In this document: positions 7,740 through 16,389 of the stretch, piece after piece
Position numbering within the stretch: position 1 is the first letter of the stretch
Layout: every line of letters starts with the position of its first letter
Assembly (NCBI GenBank): GCA_900100895.1
Contig: FMTX01000016.1
Span: 30,462-94,461 of the forward strand
Source: Lachnospiraceae bacterium YSD2013
GTDB lineage: Bacteria; Bacillota; Clostridia; Lachnospirales; Lachnospiraceae
Reading direction: 5' to 3'
Length of the DNA: 64,000 bases
Made by a program: the position numbers and the translations under genes
The notes under the pieces: model-generated
Database searches by the model: none
Seen by the model: only the letters and a program-made list of their open reading frames with translations
Told to the model about the DNA's origin: nothing

Positions 7740-8065
7740 CAATGGATAAGAATACGTTTTCCTTTTATTTTATCCATTGTTTTTTCTTCTTAGTTTTTGC
7801 CATCAATGGATAATTTTACCGATTCTACATTTTTATGCCTTGTTATAGTCTAACGCGAAGTCGCACCTTCTCAAATTGTTGCGAATCGATCAATTTGTCG
7901 ATGGATAAAATTGTTGGTTTTGGGATTTTTATGCCTTGTAGTCTCCGATGAATGTCCGGAAACAATGGATAAAAAAGAGTTTTAAGCTAGTTTTATCCAT
8001 TGTGCTGATTTTCAAGCCTCATAAACAATAGATAAAACATAGCTAACGAGCTAAATTATCCCTTA
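7740..8065 (+). repeat. Array of five 40-bp dyad repeats (copy 1)
   Basis: Five units (7740-7779, 7804-7842, 7899-7938, 7963-8002, 8026-8065) each start with a CAATGGATAA-like arm and end with a TTATCCATTG-like arm, leaving ~20 variable bases inside. Unit starts are 64, 95, 64 and 63 bp apart, so spacers are 24, 56, 24 and 23 bp. Arms vary (CAATAGATAA, TTATGCCTTG) but keep a GATAA/TTATC core. An inverted copy with the same spacing rule lies at 29749-30074. The spacing and imperfect pairing favour a protein-binding array over RNA hairpins; neither is proven. Confidence 0.85.
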
Positions 8066-8321
8066 GCCCGCTGTTCTCCGACTACGGAGACAAGTGACAT
8101 TGTACATTAGGAAAAAGAAAATGTAAAGGGGAATAGGATTATCCCGCCAAAAGGAACTTCATGAGTGGCGAGTGGAGCGGGGCAGGTGGAGAATGGGGCG
8201 AGGACTTGCAGAGGTGCGCCGGATGGGGAAGCCGGGAAGGCGACCGGAAGTGGAAGGCGGTTAGAAGCAGGAGGCGGTTGGAAGCGGAAGGCGGGCGGAA
8301 GCGGGAGGCGCGCCCGGGCAT
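8066..8321. other. Gene-free G-rich stretch
   Basis: From ~8160 to 8315 the plus strand is strongly purine/G-rich, with degenerate repetition of GGAAGCGG / GGAGGCGG-like words. Base composition is unlike the neighbouring genes. No convincing ribosome binding site or family match was seen in any frame. It could be decayed sequence or a G-quadruplex-prone spacer. Confidence 0.5.
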
Positions 8322-8350
8322 AAAAACGGGGCGCCGATGGGGCGCCCCGG
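8322..8350 (-). terminator. Intrinsic terminator after the GH3-like gene
   Basis: On the minus strand, GGGGCGCC and GGCGCCCC pair around a short loop and are followed by GTTTTTATG, about 30 bp past the stop codon at 8380. Confidence 0.8.
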
Positions 8351-8379
8351 GGGAATACGAAGTATTCAAGATAAGTGGA

Positions 8380-9813
8380 TTAAGGCTGCACAATCTTCTC
8401 AGCTGTAAGCGAGTTAAGCTCGTCGAAGGTCATGCCTTTAAACTTAACTTTGTAGATGCGAACTAGCGAGTCTTCGACGCGTTCCTTGGCGATGACGCCG
8501 GTGTTGACGGCGTTTAAGACTTCGGCGTAGGCCGCCTTGAAGTCTTCAGGTTTAAGGAGCATGTCGGCACCGGCTTTAAGCGCCGCAACGCAGTACTCGC
8601 CGGACTCGTAGTAGGCGGAGACGGCGGTCTTGGAAAGGTCGTCGGTGATAATGATGATGCCGTCCATCTCAAGCTCGACACGAATAAGATTGGTCATCAC
8701 TTCCTTGGACTGGGAAGCATACACCGCCTCACCCGCAAGCCCCGGCACGCTCTCGTGGCTCACCACGAATGCCGAAGCGCCGGCATCCGCCGCCGAGATA
8801 AACGGAAGCAGCTCGCAAGCCTCCATCTCTTCGCGAGTGCGCTCGTTCTGAGCGATAGCCTCGGAAGTGTCGGCAGAAGCATAACCCTGACCGGGGAAGA
8901 ACTTAACGCCCGCAGAAATGCCTTGCTCGTTCAAAGCGCCGATACACTGCGTAACCATCTCGGCCACAACGTTTGCGTCCGTGCCAAAAGAAACCGCAGG
9001 CACCGCATCATCTTCACCCGAAGGCGCAGGATACACATCAGCATCCACACCCAGGTTCAGATTGATTCCAAACTCAGACAAGTACCCGGCAATCTTCGAT
9101 TCCTCGGAACGCGCCACGGAAGCATCTCCGCCGGCAGCAATCTCCGACGCCGACTGCGTAGCCGCAACCTTCATCTTGGCCGGAAATACAGACTTGCCCA
9201 AAGTCTCGTCAACCGCTATAAACAACGGATACTTGGAATAGCCCTTCGTACCCTCAATCATCGTCTTAAACTGATCTGGATCGATCATATTCTTGTCACT
9301 GTAAATGATACCGCCCACCGGATACTCTTCCAGCGCCTTCTTAGTGCCGTCGCCCGCCTTAATCGCCGCGGATACGCCGGTAATCTGCTCGGGAGATACA
9401 ATAAACAGGCCCAGCACCTGCTCCTCAGGCGTCATGGTATGAATATAATTGCGAAGCGCTTCCTCAAAAAGCTCCTCCTCGGACGGACCCACCTCCACAG
9501 GCTCGGGAGGCGTCACCACAACTTCATCCTCACCGCCGATAAGCTCATCGATTACACTGTTCTCGCCGGGACCGCCATCATCAGACCCGTCAACCGACGC
9601 TACAGTCTTACCGCCGCGCCCGATAATGCTCTTAACAATAGCCCTTCCGCCAAAGAACAAAGCCGTTCCCAGCAAAAGAATCCCTGCCACCAGCACGACC
9701 CACGCAATCACGCGCCCCTGACGATGTTTCTTACGTCTGAGTTCCTTATTTGCTTCACTTTCCTTCTTACTGATTGTCTCTATATCAAAAATATACTTGT
9801 TATTATTATCCAT
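8380..9813 (-). CDS. Membrane-anchored GH3 N-terminal domain (NagZ-like) protein
   Basis: A 477-residue protein with one membrane segment (VIAWVVLVAGILLLGTALFF) near the N-terminus, an acidic linker, then a GH3 N-terminal (alpha/beta)8 domain, so the catalytic part should face outside. Family members remove N-acetylglucosamine from muropeptides or glycans. The nucleophile segment (IIITDDLSKTAV) is present. The usual KH-(F/S)-PGHG-x(n)-DSH loop reads KFFPGQGYASADTSEA, so both the conserved histidine of PGHG and the DSH histidine are missing. An ATG at 9837 is in frame, but the ATG at 9813 has the closer AGGT-rich leader. Activity is uncertain; it may be a binding or altered enzyme. Confidence 0.75.
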   Translation of the reverse strand: MDNNNKYIFDIETISKKESEANKELRRKKHRQGRVIAWVVLVAGILLLGTALFFGGRAIVKSIIGRGGKTVASVDGSDDGGPGENSVIDELIGGEDEVVVTPPEPVEVGPSEEELFEEALRNYIHTMTPEEQVLGLFIVSPEQITGVSAAIKAGDGTKKALEEYPVGGIIYSDKNMIDPDQFKTMIEGTKGYSKYPLFIAVDETLGKSVFPAKMKVAATQSASEIAAGGDASVARSEESKIAGYLSEFGINLNLGVDADVYPAPSGEDDAVPAVSFGTDANVVAEMVTQCIGALNEQGISAGVKFFPGQGYASADTSEAIAQNERTREEMEACELLPFISAADAGASAFVVSHESVPGLAGEAVYASQSKEVMTNLIRVELEMDGIIIITDDLSKTAVSAYYESGEYCVAALKAGADMLLKPEDFKAAYAEVLNAVNTGVIAKERVEDSLVRIYKVKFKGMTFDELNSLTAEKIVQP

Positions 9814-9942
9814 TGTGCACCTAACCTTCGTTACCATGATACACTATATTTAGTACGATTAAAAGAAAAAAAGTACCATATATAAATTTTTTAATAATTT
9901 ATACATGGTACTTATGTATCAAACAAAATCCTACAACACAGG

Positions 9943-12204
9943 TTAACGATTCCTAATATTGTAACCCAGATTATCCAGCATCTGCCAGACATCATCCAGT
10001 ATCTGATAATCGTAGTGAATTACGTCATTCTCCTCCTCGGAGCCTCCGTTAATCTCACACATTATGCGCCTGTAATCCTTAAGTCCTTCATAAGTCGTAA
10101 GATTGTTATGAAGCCTTAAAGTATAGTTCTTACCGTGGTCGGCGCCGTTCTTAATACGCTTAAGCTTGGCCGGCACAAATCCCTGACTGATAATGTAAGC
10201 GTTCCACCTGAAATGCTCCTCAATCGACATATAATAAGGCTTCGTATCCTCCATAAAATCAACAGAGGTACGCTTCGAGAACTCATACTTCCGACCCTTA
10301 TACTCGATGCTGTAATAATCAGCCTTGTCGGCACCGGCGTAGCTCTCTACATACTCATCGCGACTGAGCCCGACATCAGCAGCCCCATCATCGGCAGCCC
10401 CCTTCGGCACCATATCAAGTCCCATCATCAGCAGTTTCGCGCGAAGGCTCATTGTAGCATATCTGCTCGAATCCCTGTAAGAACGCTCCTTAAGGCCGTC
10501 CGCTACATACCATCGTTTTTCGGAAGCCTTGACTATCTCATCAATCTCTTCCTCGGTAGGCGCCGGCAATCCTTCAAGCTCACGACGACGAAGCTCACCC
10601 TCTAACGCATACGACTTATGGCGATACAACGTCATGCGCATCTCTTCGGAATCATCGAGATTATCCATATCGAAGACCGCCTCATCCTCAAGGCCAAAAG
10701 AAATATACTCGCCCTTCTTAATCTCCGGCTCATCGTCATCACTCATGCGCTTGCGGGCAAAAATCGCCACATTGTCCTTCTTCTTCCACCCGTTAATCAT
10801 AAGTGAAAGCTTGCGCGCCAAATCCCTGTTCTCAAGGTCGCTGCCGTACGCCACAAACACAAGCATCGCTCCGTTCTCGGACGCCTTCACAATCTTCTTA
10901 ATATCCCTGTAAAAATCAGGCGAATTGATATCCGTAGGATGATAAATTTCCCTCGACGGCAGATCCGGCAAAGGAAGATAGTCCTCCTCATTCACCATCG
11001 GCTTATAATCAAGCGAAGCCTTATCGAAGTTATAAAACTCGTTACGATATCTGTAAAAACTGTTGTTAAGGTTCTTATTGTGATATGCTTTTTCTTTGTC
11101 AAAGAAATGGTAATTGACCTGCTTAAGCTTAACCTCGTCCCCCACCTTCTCAATAAACTGATTGGTAGCGGCATACGTTAAGAACAGCTGCTTGTTAACA
11201 TCACCGAAGCCTAAGAACACAACATTAATATTCACATCCGGCTTCAAAAGTCCGGCGGAATAATCAACCGTCTCCTCGCTTAAAAACTTCGCAATCGGGT
11301 ACTCCATCGCAACCTTCGTCGCAATTTTCTTGTACTTGTCCACAAGTCTGATGCAGCCGAAAGCATTGGTAATCTCCTCATACAAGCTCTCAAACTGAGG
11401 GTTACCGAAAATGTATATATTGATGCGGCTGTAAATATCGTCCGCAGGTATTTCTTTCTCTAAAGTCTCAAGCTTCTTGGTAAGCGCCATGGCAATCTCG
11501 AGATTTTCTTCATCGTCCTCGGTATTGACCACAATGCTGATCTTGCCGGCCTTGTCACTCACAATCTGACGATACGACTCCTCAAGCTTACCTGCCGCAA
11601 ACTTCGCGAGGTTCTCCCTCGTGTAATTCACAATGCCGAGCCCGTAAAGTTCAAGCGCCGTTTCCTTGGAAATATTGTCGACCATCGCCTTCTTGCCCGT
11701 CTTAATCGACGCATAAAGCTTTCGGTTACCCTCATTGTTGCCGATAACCAGATACTTGTCCCCGTGGTACCTCTCATACGCCAGAATACTGATATGCTCC
11801 CACAGAAACTGCATAAACAGCGAAAGAATAAACAGCACCACATTAAGCAATATCAAAATGTAGCAATAATACACGCACACCGTAAAAAGAAAGCTTGCAT
11901 CCATAAGCCCCTTTAAATCGGAGAAAGCAAACCTCACACTCACAAGCTGAGCCGCCTTGGTGATTGCCTCAAGGAAGCATTCGAAAATATTGGCCTTGGA
12001 CAATTCCTTGCCGTATAGTATCGCCATGAAATAAATCGGTATGGCTATAGGGTAAATCGCAAGAAACTTACCCTTCTTAAAATTCCTGATCTTATCGATT
12101 CTCTCACCGCGAGAATCGCTTCTTATAATCTGCAGCGCAATACTCCCCGCCCAAAGGGTGAGAATCACAATAACCGCAATGCTTCCGAGAGTGTAGTAAA
12201 ACAT
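9943..12204 (-). CDS. Membrane protein with NAD-binding-like region and RyR-like C-terminal domain
   Basis: A 753-residue protein with about three N-terminal membrane segments (MFYYTLGSIAVIVILTLWAG; AIYPIAIPIYFMAIL; a long one near FTVCVYYCYILILLN). Two Rossmann-like stretches follow (KYLVIGNNEG; NVVFLGFGDVNKQ), reminiscent of TrkA-N/RCK-type units. The C-terminal ~110 residues contain SIEEHFRWNAYIISQGF and a later YDYQILDDVWQML, resembling the RyR-like domain of bacterial ion-channel or nucleotide-sensing proteins. An ATG at 12249 lies inside the leuS terminator; ATG 12204 has AGGTGG next to it. It may gate ions or sense a nucleotide. Function is inferred, not known. Confidence 0.6.
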   Translation of the reverse strand: MFYYTLGSIAVIVILTLWAGSIALQIIRSDSRGERIDKIRNFKKGKFLAIYPIAIPIYFMAILYGKELSKANIFECFLEAITKAAQLVSVRFAFSDLKGLMDASFLFTVCVYYCYILILLNVVLFILSLFMQFLWEHISILAYERYHGDKYLVIGNNEGNRKLYASIKTGKKAMVDNISKETALELYGLGIVNYTRENLAKFAAGKLEESYRQIVSDKAGKISIVVNTEDDEENLEIAMALTKKLETLEKEIPADDIYSRINIYIFGNPQFESLYEEITNAFGCIRLVDKYKKIATKVAMEYPIAKFLSEETVDYSAGLLKPDVNINVVFLGFGDVNKQLFLTYAATNQFIEKVGDEVKLKQVNYHFFDKEKAYHNKNLNNSFYRYRNEFYNFDKASLDYKPMVNEEDYLPLPDLPSREIYHPTDINSPDFYRDIKKIVKASENGAMLVFVAYGSDLENRDLARKLSLMINGWKKKDNVAIFARKRMSDDDEPEIKKGEYISFGLEDEAVFDMDNLDDSEEMRMTLYRHKSYALEGELRRRELEGLPAPTEEEIDEIVKASEKRWYVADGLKERSYRDSSRYATMSLRAKLLMMGLDMVPKGAADDGAADVGLSRDEYVESYAGADKADYYSIEYKGRKYEFSKRTSVDFMEDTKPYYMSIEEHFRWNAYIISQGFVPAKLKRIKNGADHGKNYTLRLHNNLTTYEGLKDYRRIMCEINGGSEEENDVIHYDYQILDDVWQMLDNLGYNIRNR

Positions 12205-12234
12205 AATTCCACCTTTTATTAAAATTTGGCGCAG

Positions 12235-12279
12235 AAAACCCTTCACCAAACAGTATTATACCATCAGGTGAAGGGTTTT
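12235..12279 (-). terminator. leuS terminator with an embedded promoter
   Basis: AAAACCCTTCACC and GGTGAAGGGTTTT pair over a 19-nt loop just after the leuS stop. The loop, read on the minus strand, contains TGGTATAAT, an extended -10 box placed to start transcription of the RyR-like gene. The stem thus both ends leuS and carries the next promoter. Confidence 0.75.
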
Positions 12280-12282
12280 GTA

Positions 12283-14715
12283 TTACTTAACCACTATATT
12301 AATGATTTTACCCTTAACATAGATTTCTTTGACCACAGTCTTGCCTTCCATAAAGGACTGAACGGAAGGGATTTCCTTGGCCTTGGCAAGAGCGGATTCC
12401 TGATCCTCGTCAACTGCGATGGATACGGTACCTCTAACCTTACCGTTAACCTGTACGCCGATTTCAACTGTGTCTTCCTTAACAGCGGCCTCGTCGTAGG
12501 TAGGCCATGACTCGAATGCGATGGTGTCCTTGTGTCCGAGAGCCTGCCACATTTCTTCGCCTACGTGAGGTGTGATGCAGGAAAGCATCTTGATGAAGCC
12601 TTCCTTGTAGCTTACGGGGCACTTGCCTGCTTTGTAAGCTGCGTTGATGAAGATCATCATCTGAGCGATGGCGGTGTTAAAGCCAAGGCTCTCGAAGTCT
12701 GAAGTAACCTTCTTAACTGTCTGGTGATATACCTTCTTAAGTGTCTCGTCGGACTCGTCGCCGTTGGTATCTTCGTCAACCATGTAAGTCCATACACGGC
12801 CGATGAACTTTCTTGCACCTTCTACGCCTGCCTGAGACCAGGGCTTGGAAACCTCAAGCGGTCCCATGAACATTTCGTAGAGTCTCAAAGTATCTGCACC
12901 GTAATCACGCACGATATCGGAAGGGTTAACCACGTACTCGGGGAATCTCTTACCCATCTTAATACCGTTTGAGCCAAGGATCATGCCTTGGTGAACGAGT
13001 TTCTTGAAGGGCTCTTTGGTAGGAGCAAGACCCTTATCGTATAAGAATCTGTTCCAGATACGTGAGTACATAAGGTGACCTACCGCATGCTCGGGTCCGC
13101 CGATGTAAAGGTCGACGGGCATCCAGTGCTTCAAAAGCTCGGGATCTGCAAATACCTTATCGTTGTGAGGATCGATATATCTGAAATAGTACCATGAAGA
13201 ACCTGCGGAACCGGGCATGGTAGAGGTCTCTCTCTTACCCTTTATGCCGTTCTTGTTATACTGTTTCCATTCTGTTGCGTTCTCAAGAGGCGCCTGACCG
13301 TTCTTGCCCTTGTAGTCTTCAAGTTCGGGCAAAACAAGAGGTAACTCTGAGTCGTCAAGTGCATAAATCTTGCCGTCATCACCGTGAACAATCGGAACGG
13401 GCTCGCCCCAGTAACGCTGACGGGCGAAAATCCACTCTCTGAAGTGGTAGTTAACCGTTCTCTTGGCAACGCCCATCTTCTCAAGCTTGACAGTAATGGC
13501 TTCTTTGGCCTCTTCTACGGTTAAACCTGTAAACTCTTCTGAATTGATGAGCTTGCAGCCCTTGCCGAGGTAGTCCTGCTTCTCAAAAGCACACTCTGAA
13601 ACGTCGCGGCCTTCGATAACCTGAATCATATCGATGTTGTGAGCGACTGCGTATTCAAAGTCACGCTGGTCGTGGGAAGGAACCGCCATAACGGCGCCGG
13701 TACCGTAATTGGCCAGTACGAAGTCGCCGATGAACATGCGGACTTCACGGCCGTTAACGGGGTTGATACAGTGAACGCCCTTTAACTCGCAGCCGGTCTT
13801 GCCTTTGTTAAGCTCGGTACGGTCCATATCGTTCTTCTTAACGGTTTCGGCGATGTAAGCCTCAACCTCTTCACGGTTCTCAACTCTGTCAAGAAGTGTC
13901 TTAACGGTCTCTCCGTCGGGAGCAAGTACCATAAAGGTAATACCGTAAATGGTCTCGATACAGGTGGTAAAAATAGAGAACTTGCCGCCGCCCACAATCT
14001 GAAACTCAACTTCGACACCGGTGGATTTACCAATCCAGTTACGCTGAATTTCCTTGGTGGATTCGGGCCAGTCGATTTCGTTAAGGCCTTCTAACAATTT
14101 CTCGGCAAAAGCAGGCTGGTTGATAACCCACTGCTTCATGTTCTTACGAACTACGGGGTAGCCTCCGCGCTCGGATTTGCCGTCGATTACTTCGTCGTTA
14201 CTAAGAACGGTGCCCAGTTCTTCGCACCAGTTAACGGGCATGTCGATGTATTTGGCATAGCCGTCAAGGTATAACTGTTTGAATATCCACTGGGTCCACT
14301 TGTAAAACTCGGGATCGGAGGTTGCAACCACTCTGTCCCAGTCATAGTCAAAACCAAGTTCTTTTAACTGTTTTGAAAATGTCTTTATATTTTCTTGAGT
14401 AAATCCGTTTGGATGATTACCGGTGGAAACCGCATACTGCTCGGCCGGTAGTCCGAAAGAATCATACCCCATGGGATGTAGTACATTGTATCCCTGCATC
14501 CTCTTCATTCTGGATACAATGTCTGTGGCCGTGTAGCCTTCGGGATGTCCCGCATGAAGGCCTACGCCGGAGGGATAAGGGAACATGTCAAGAGCGTAAA
14601 ACTTGGGCTTGGAAAAGTCCCAAACATCGGTCTTGAAAGTCTTGTTCTCTTCCCAGAATTTCTGCCACTTGGGCTCAATCTCTTTGGGATTGTAAACTCT
14701 TTCTCCGTTTTTCAT
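12283..14715 (-). CDS. leuS: Leucyl-tRNA synthetase
   Basis: An 810-residue class I synthetase charging tRNA-Leu with leucine in the cytoplasm; normal bacterial length. The HIGH region is PYPSGVGLHAGHPEGY (residues ~47-62), the CP1 editing domain occupies ~220-420, and the WIFARQRYWGEP segment is typical. The KMSKS loop reads KMGKRFPEYV near 587, replacing the usual KMSKS-(K/R)-GN. The gene is otherwise intact, so this is probably a lineage variant. It is followed by a strong terminator. No T-box leader is evident upstream, where only ~110 bp separate it from the next gene. Confidence 0.95.
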   Translation of the reverse strand: MKNGERVYNPKEIEPKWQKFWEENKTFKTDVWDFSKPKFYALDMFPYPSGVGLHAGHPEGYTATDIVSRMKRMQGYNVLHPMGYDSFGLPAEQYAVSTGNHPNGFTQENIKTFSKQLKELGFDYDWDRVVATSDPEFYKWTQWIFKQLYLDGYAKYIDMPVNWCEELGTVLSNDEVIDGKSERGGYPVVRKNMKQWVINQPAFAEKLLEGLNEIDWPESTKEIQRNWIGKSTGVEVEFQIVGGGKFSIFTTCIETIYGITFMVLAPDGETVKTLLDRVENREEVEAYIAETVKKNDMDRTELNKGKTGCELKGVHCINPVNGREVRMFIGDFVLANYGTGAVMAVPSHDQRDFEYAVAHNIDMIQVIEGRDVSECAFEKQDYLGKGCKLINSEEFTGLTVEEAKEAITVKLEKMGVAKRTVNYHFREWIFARQRYWGEPVPIVHGDDGKIYALDDSELPLVLPELEDYKGKNGQAPLENATEWKQYNKNGIKGKRETSTMPGSAGSSWYYFRYIDPHNDKVFADPELLKHWMPVDLYIGGPEHAVGHLMYSRIWNRFLYDKGLAPTKEPFKKLVHQGMILGSNGIKMGKRFPEYVVNPSDIVRDYGADTLRLYEMFMGPLEVSKPWSQAGVEGARKFIGRVWTYMVDEDTNGDESDETLKKVYHQTVKKVTSDFESLGFNTAIAQMMIFINAAYKAGKCPVSYKEGFIKMLSCITPHVGEEMWQALGHKDTIAFESWPTYDEAAVKEDTVEIGVQVNGKVRGTVSIAVDEDQESALAKAKEIPSVQSFMEGKTVVKEIYVKGKIINIVVK

Positions 14716-14784
14716 GATTTCTCCTTTTTTTATTTAAAACTTATAAACGATAAGATAGCACATTTTCCCGTGACGGACAATAGA

Positions 14785-14815
14785 AACGGCAAAAGAAAAT
14801 GTTTCTTTTGCCGTT
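14785..14815 (-). terminator. Inverted repeat after the ABC permease
   Basis: AACGGCAAAAGAAA and TTTCTTTTGCCGTT are perfect 14-bp arms around a 3-nt loop, 9 bp past the permease stop. On the minus strand the stem is followed by a T-containing run, so termination is likely. Confidence 0.7.
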
Positions 14816-14823
14816 AAATCTTG

Positions 14824-16389
14824 CTAATTCTTCAATTTAAACGTCCTAGGCGCCAGCATGGCCACAAGCAGGCAGGCGATAGCGCTGTACACTACGCAGA
14901 ACACCAAGCACGCAACACCGAACGTCGCAATCGGAATACGCTGAAACATCAGCAAATAAATCAGGATGTATGTACCGAGTTTGATTATGGTGTAGTAAAC
15001 GCCCTTGACCTCTGTGTTAACGTTGTAAGGCTGAAGCAGGTAATAAAGCATCAGGAAATGTACCGAGAAAAGAATGCTCTCTGCCGTCATGGTAAGAATA
15101 ATAAGCAGCCCTTTCTTAACCGACTCCATGTCGCCGGGGATAAATACGAACGACCCAAGCGCGATGCCGAGCGCCAGTCCCGGAACGATATTGACCTTCA
15201 CGATTTCTCTCAGTCTTATGCAGAACAGCTTAAGCACGTTGTTTCTCTTCTTATAGAAAGAAAACGTAAGCATGCTGTCGTCGCAGTTCATGAAAAGCGC
15301 CTTGGTAAAGGGTTCGCCTCGGCTTATTGTATATGCTATAAAGGAAAAGTACGGAATCATGCCGTCAAAAATCTTCGCAATAAGCTGTCTTCCGTCCGGA
15401 ACAAACAATATGCCGACGTTCACTATTACCGCAAACGCTGCAATAACGATGGTCATATTGAGAGCAGGCTTCCATAGAATCTTTTTGTGACGCTTCATGA
15501 AGAGCTCGTTAAAGTACTCAAAGCCCGATTTGCTGCTGGTTACGGACGCGTCGTCAATCGAAGCCTCGATTGTCTTATTGCCTCTTTTCTTGGCCTCCTT
15601 CATGGCAAGATCAACCTGGCTGAGCATGGACTTGTTTATCTTAAGGTAGTTCTTGTAAGTGAACACTTTGATGGCGCACACAAGTCCCACGGGTAGCAAA
15701 AGAAGCACGCCCGCCATGCAGGGTTCTTTGGGCAGACCCTTCTCAAGGAGAGGCATAACGAAGCCGGCAAGGCCCAGAAGAAGGGCTACAAGCCATGAAA
15801 TCAGGCTCTTTCCCGCGTAATTGACTACACCCGTCTTATCATATGTAACAAGTACGTAAGCCGCATAGATAAACTTGCCGAAGGCTACGCAGAAAGGAAT
15901 CGCGATACAGAACCAAAGCGGAATGCCCCAGGAAAGTCCGAGGTAGATTACTATAGGTAACGAACCGACGATTATCTTTGACAAAGAAAACATTAAGTCG
16001 ATAAGCGTATACTGCTTGGCGTTAAGCTTAAAAATGTTAATAGCGTAGAACTTATCCTTTTTGTAGCTTAAGAAGTCTACGTTCATTAAGAGTCCGATTA
16101 TCGTGCAAATTAGCAAAGTCTGGCAAAACAGCACGTCGGAAGGGAGGGTGTCACTCATGGATCTTAAATATCCGAACACTCCGAAGTAGTACAAAGCCTT
16201 CCACATGAAGAGGTTGAGAATCTCGCCGATGACGTAAAGTGTAGTCACTATGATATTTAACGGCTTGCTTACGGACAAAGCAGGCGGAAGAATCTTCTTT
16301 ATAAGAGGGAGCTGTCTCAATACGTAAAGTATCGAGTTGCTCTTGTATGCCTTCCTTAAGCCGAACATATTCTTAAGAGTTTTAAGCAT
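14824..16389 (-). CDS. ABC-2 type transporter permease-like membrane protein
   Basis: A 521-residue integral membrane protein with about ten hydrophobic segments (e.g. PIVIYLGLSWGIPLWFCIAIPF; VALLLGLAGFVMPLL), a soluble helical stretch around 260-300, and no nucleotide-binding motif. Position right after an ABC ATPase makes it that protein's membrane partner. The chosen ATG at 16389 has AAGGAGG five to ten bases upstream and overlaps the ATPase end by 8 bp; a longer reading from 16467 would lie inside the ATPase. Cargo unknown; bacteriocin or antibiotic-peptide export is typical for such HTH-regulated loci. Confidence 0.8.
   Translation of the reverse strand: MLKTLKNMFGLRKAYKSNSILYVLRQLPLIKKILPPALSVSKPLNIIVTTLYVIGEILNLFMWKALYYFGVFGYLRSMSDTLPSDVLFCQTLLICTIIGLLMNVDFLSYKKDKFYAINIFKLNAKQYTLIDLMFSLSKIIVGSLPIVIYLGLSWGIPLWFCIAIPFCVAFGKFIYAAYVLVTYDKTGVVNYAGKSLISWLVALLLGLAGFVMPLLEKGLPKEPCMAGVLLLLPVGLVCAIKVFTYKNYLKINKSMLSQVDLAMKEAKKRGNKTIEASIDDASVTSSKSGFEYFNELFMKRHKKILWKPALNMTIVIAAFAVIVNVGILFVPDGRQLIAKIFDGMIPYFSFIAYTISRGEPFTKALFMNCDDSMLTFSFYKKRNNVLKLFCIRLREIVKVNIVPGLALGIALGSFVFIPGDMESVKKGLLIILTMTAESILFSVHFLMLYYLLQPYNVNTEVKGVYYTIIKLGTYILIYLLMFQRIPIATFGVACLVFCVVYSAIACLLVAMLAPRTFKLKN

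Noticed and set aside
7740..8065. CRISPR array
   Set aside because: Repeats are not identical, the conserved parts are the outer arms of each 40-bp unit while the centres vary, spacing includes a 95-bp step, and no cas gene is nearby.
9806..9815. TTATCCATTG at the start of the GH3-like gene as another dyad-array site
   Set aside because: It encodes the MDN start of that protein, is single, and has no partner arm at the array spacing.
8755..9885. 376-residue open frame opposite the GH3-like gene
   Set aside because: Antisense to a gene with clear domain motifs; very basic composition and no ribosome binding site, as expected for a shadow frame.
14821..15477. 218-residue open frame opposite the ABC permease
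   Set aside because: Basic, His/Arg-rich product with no family features, antisense to a membrane protein with a strong start.
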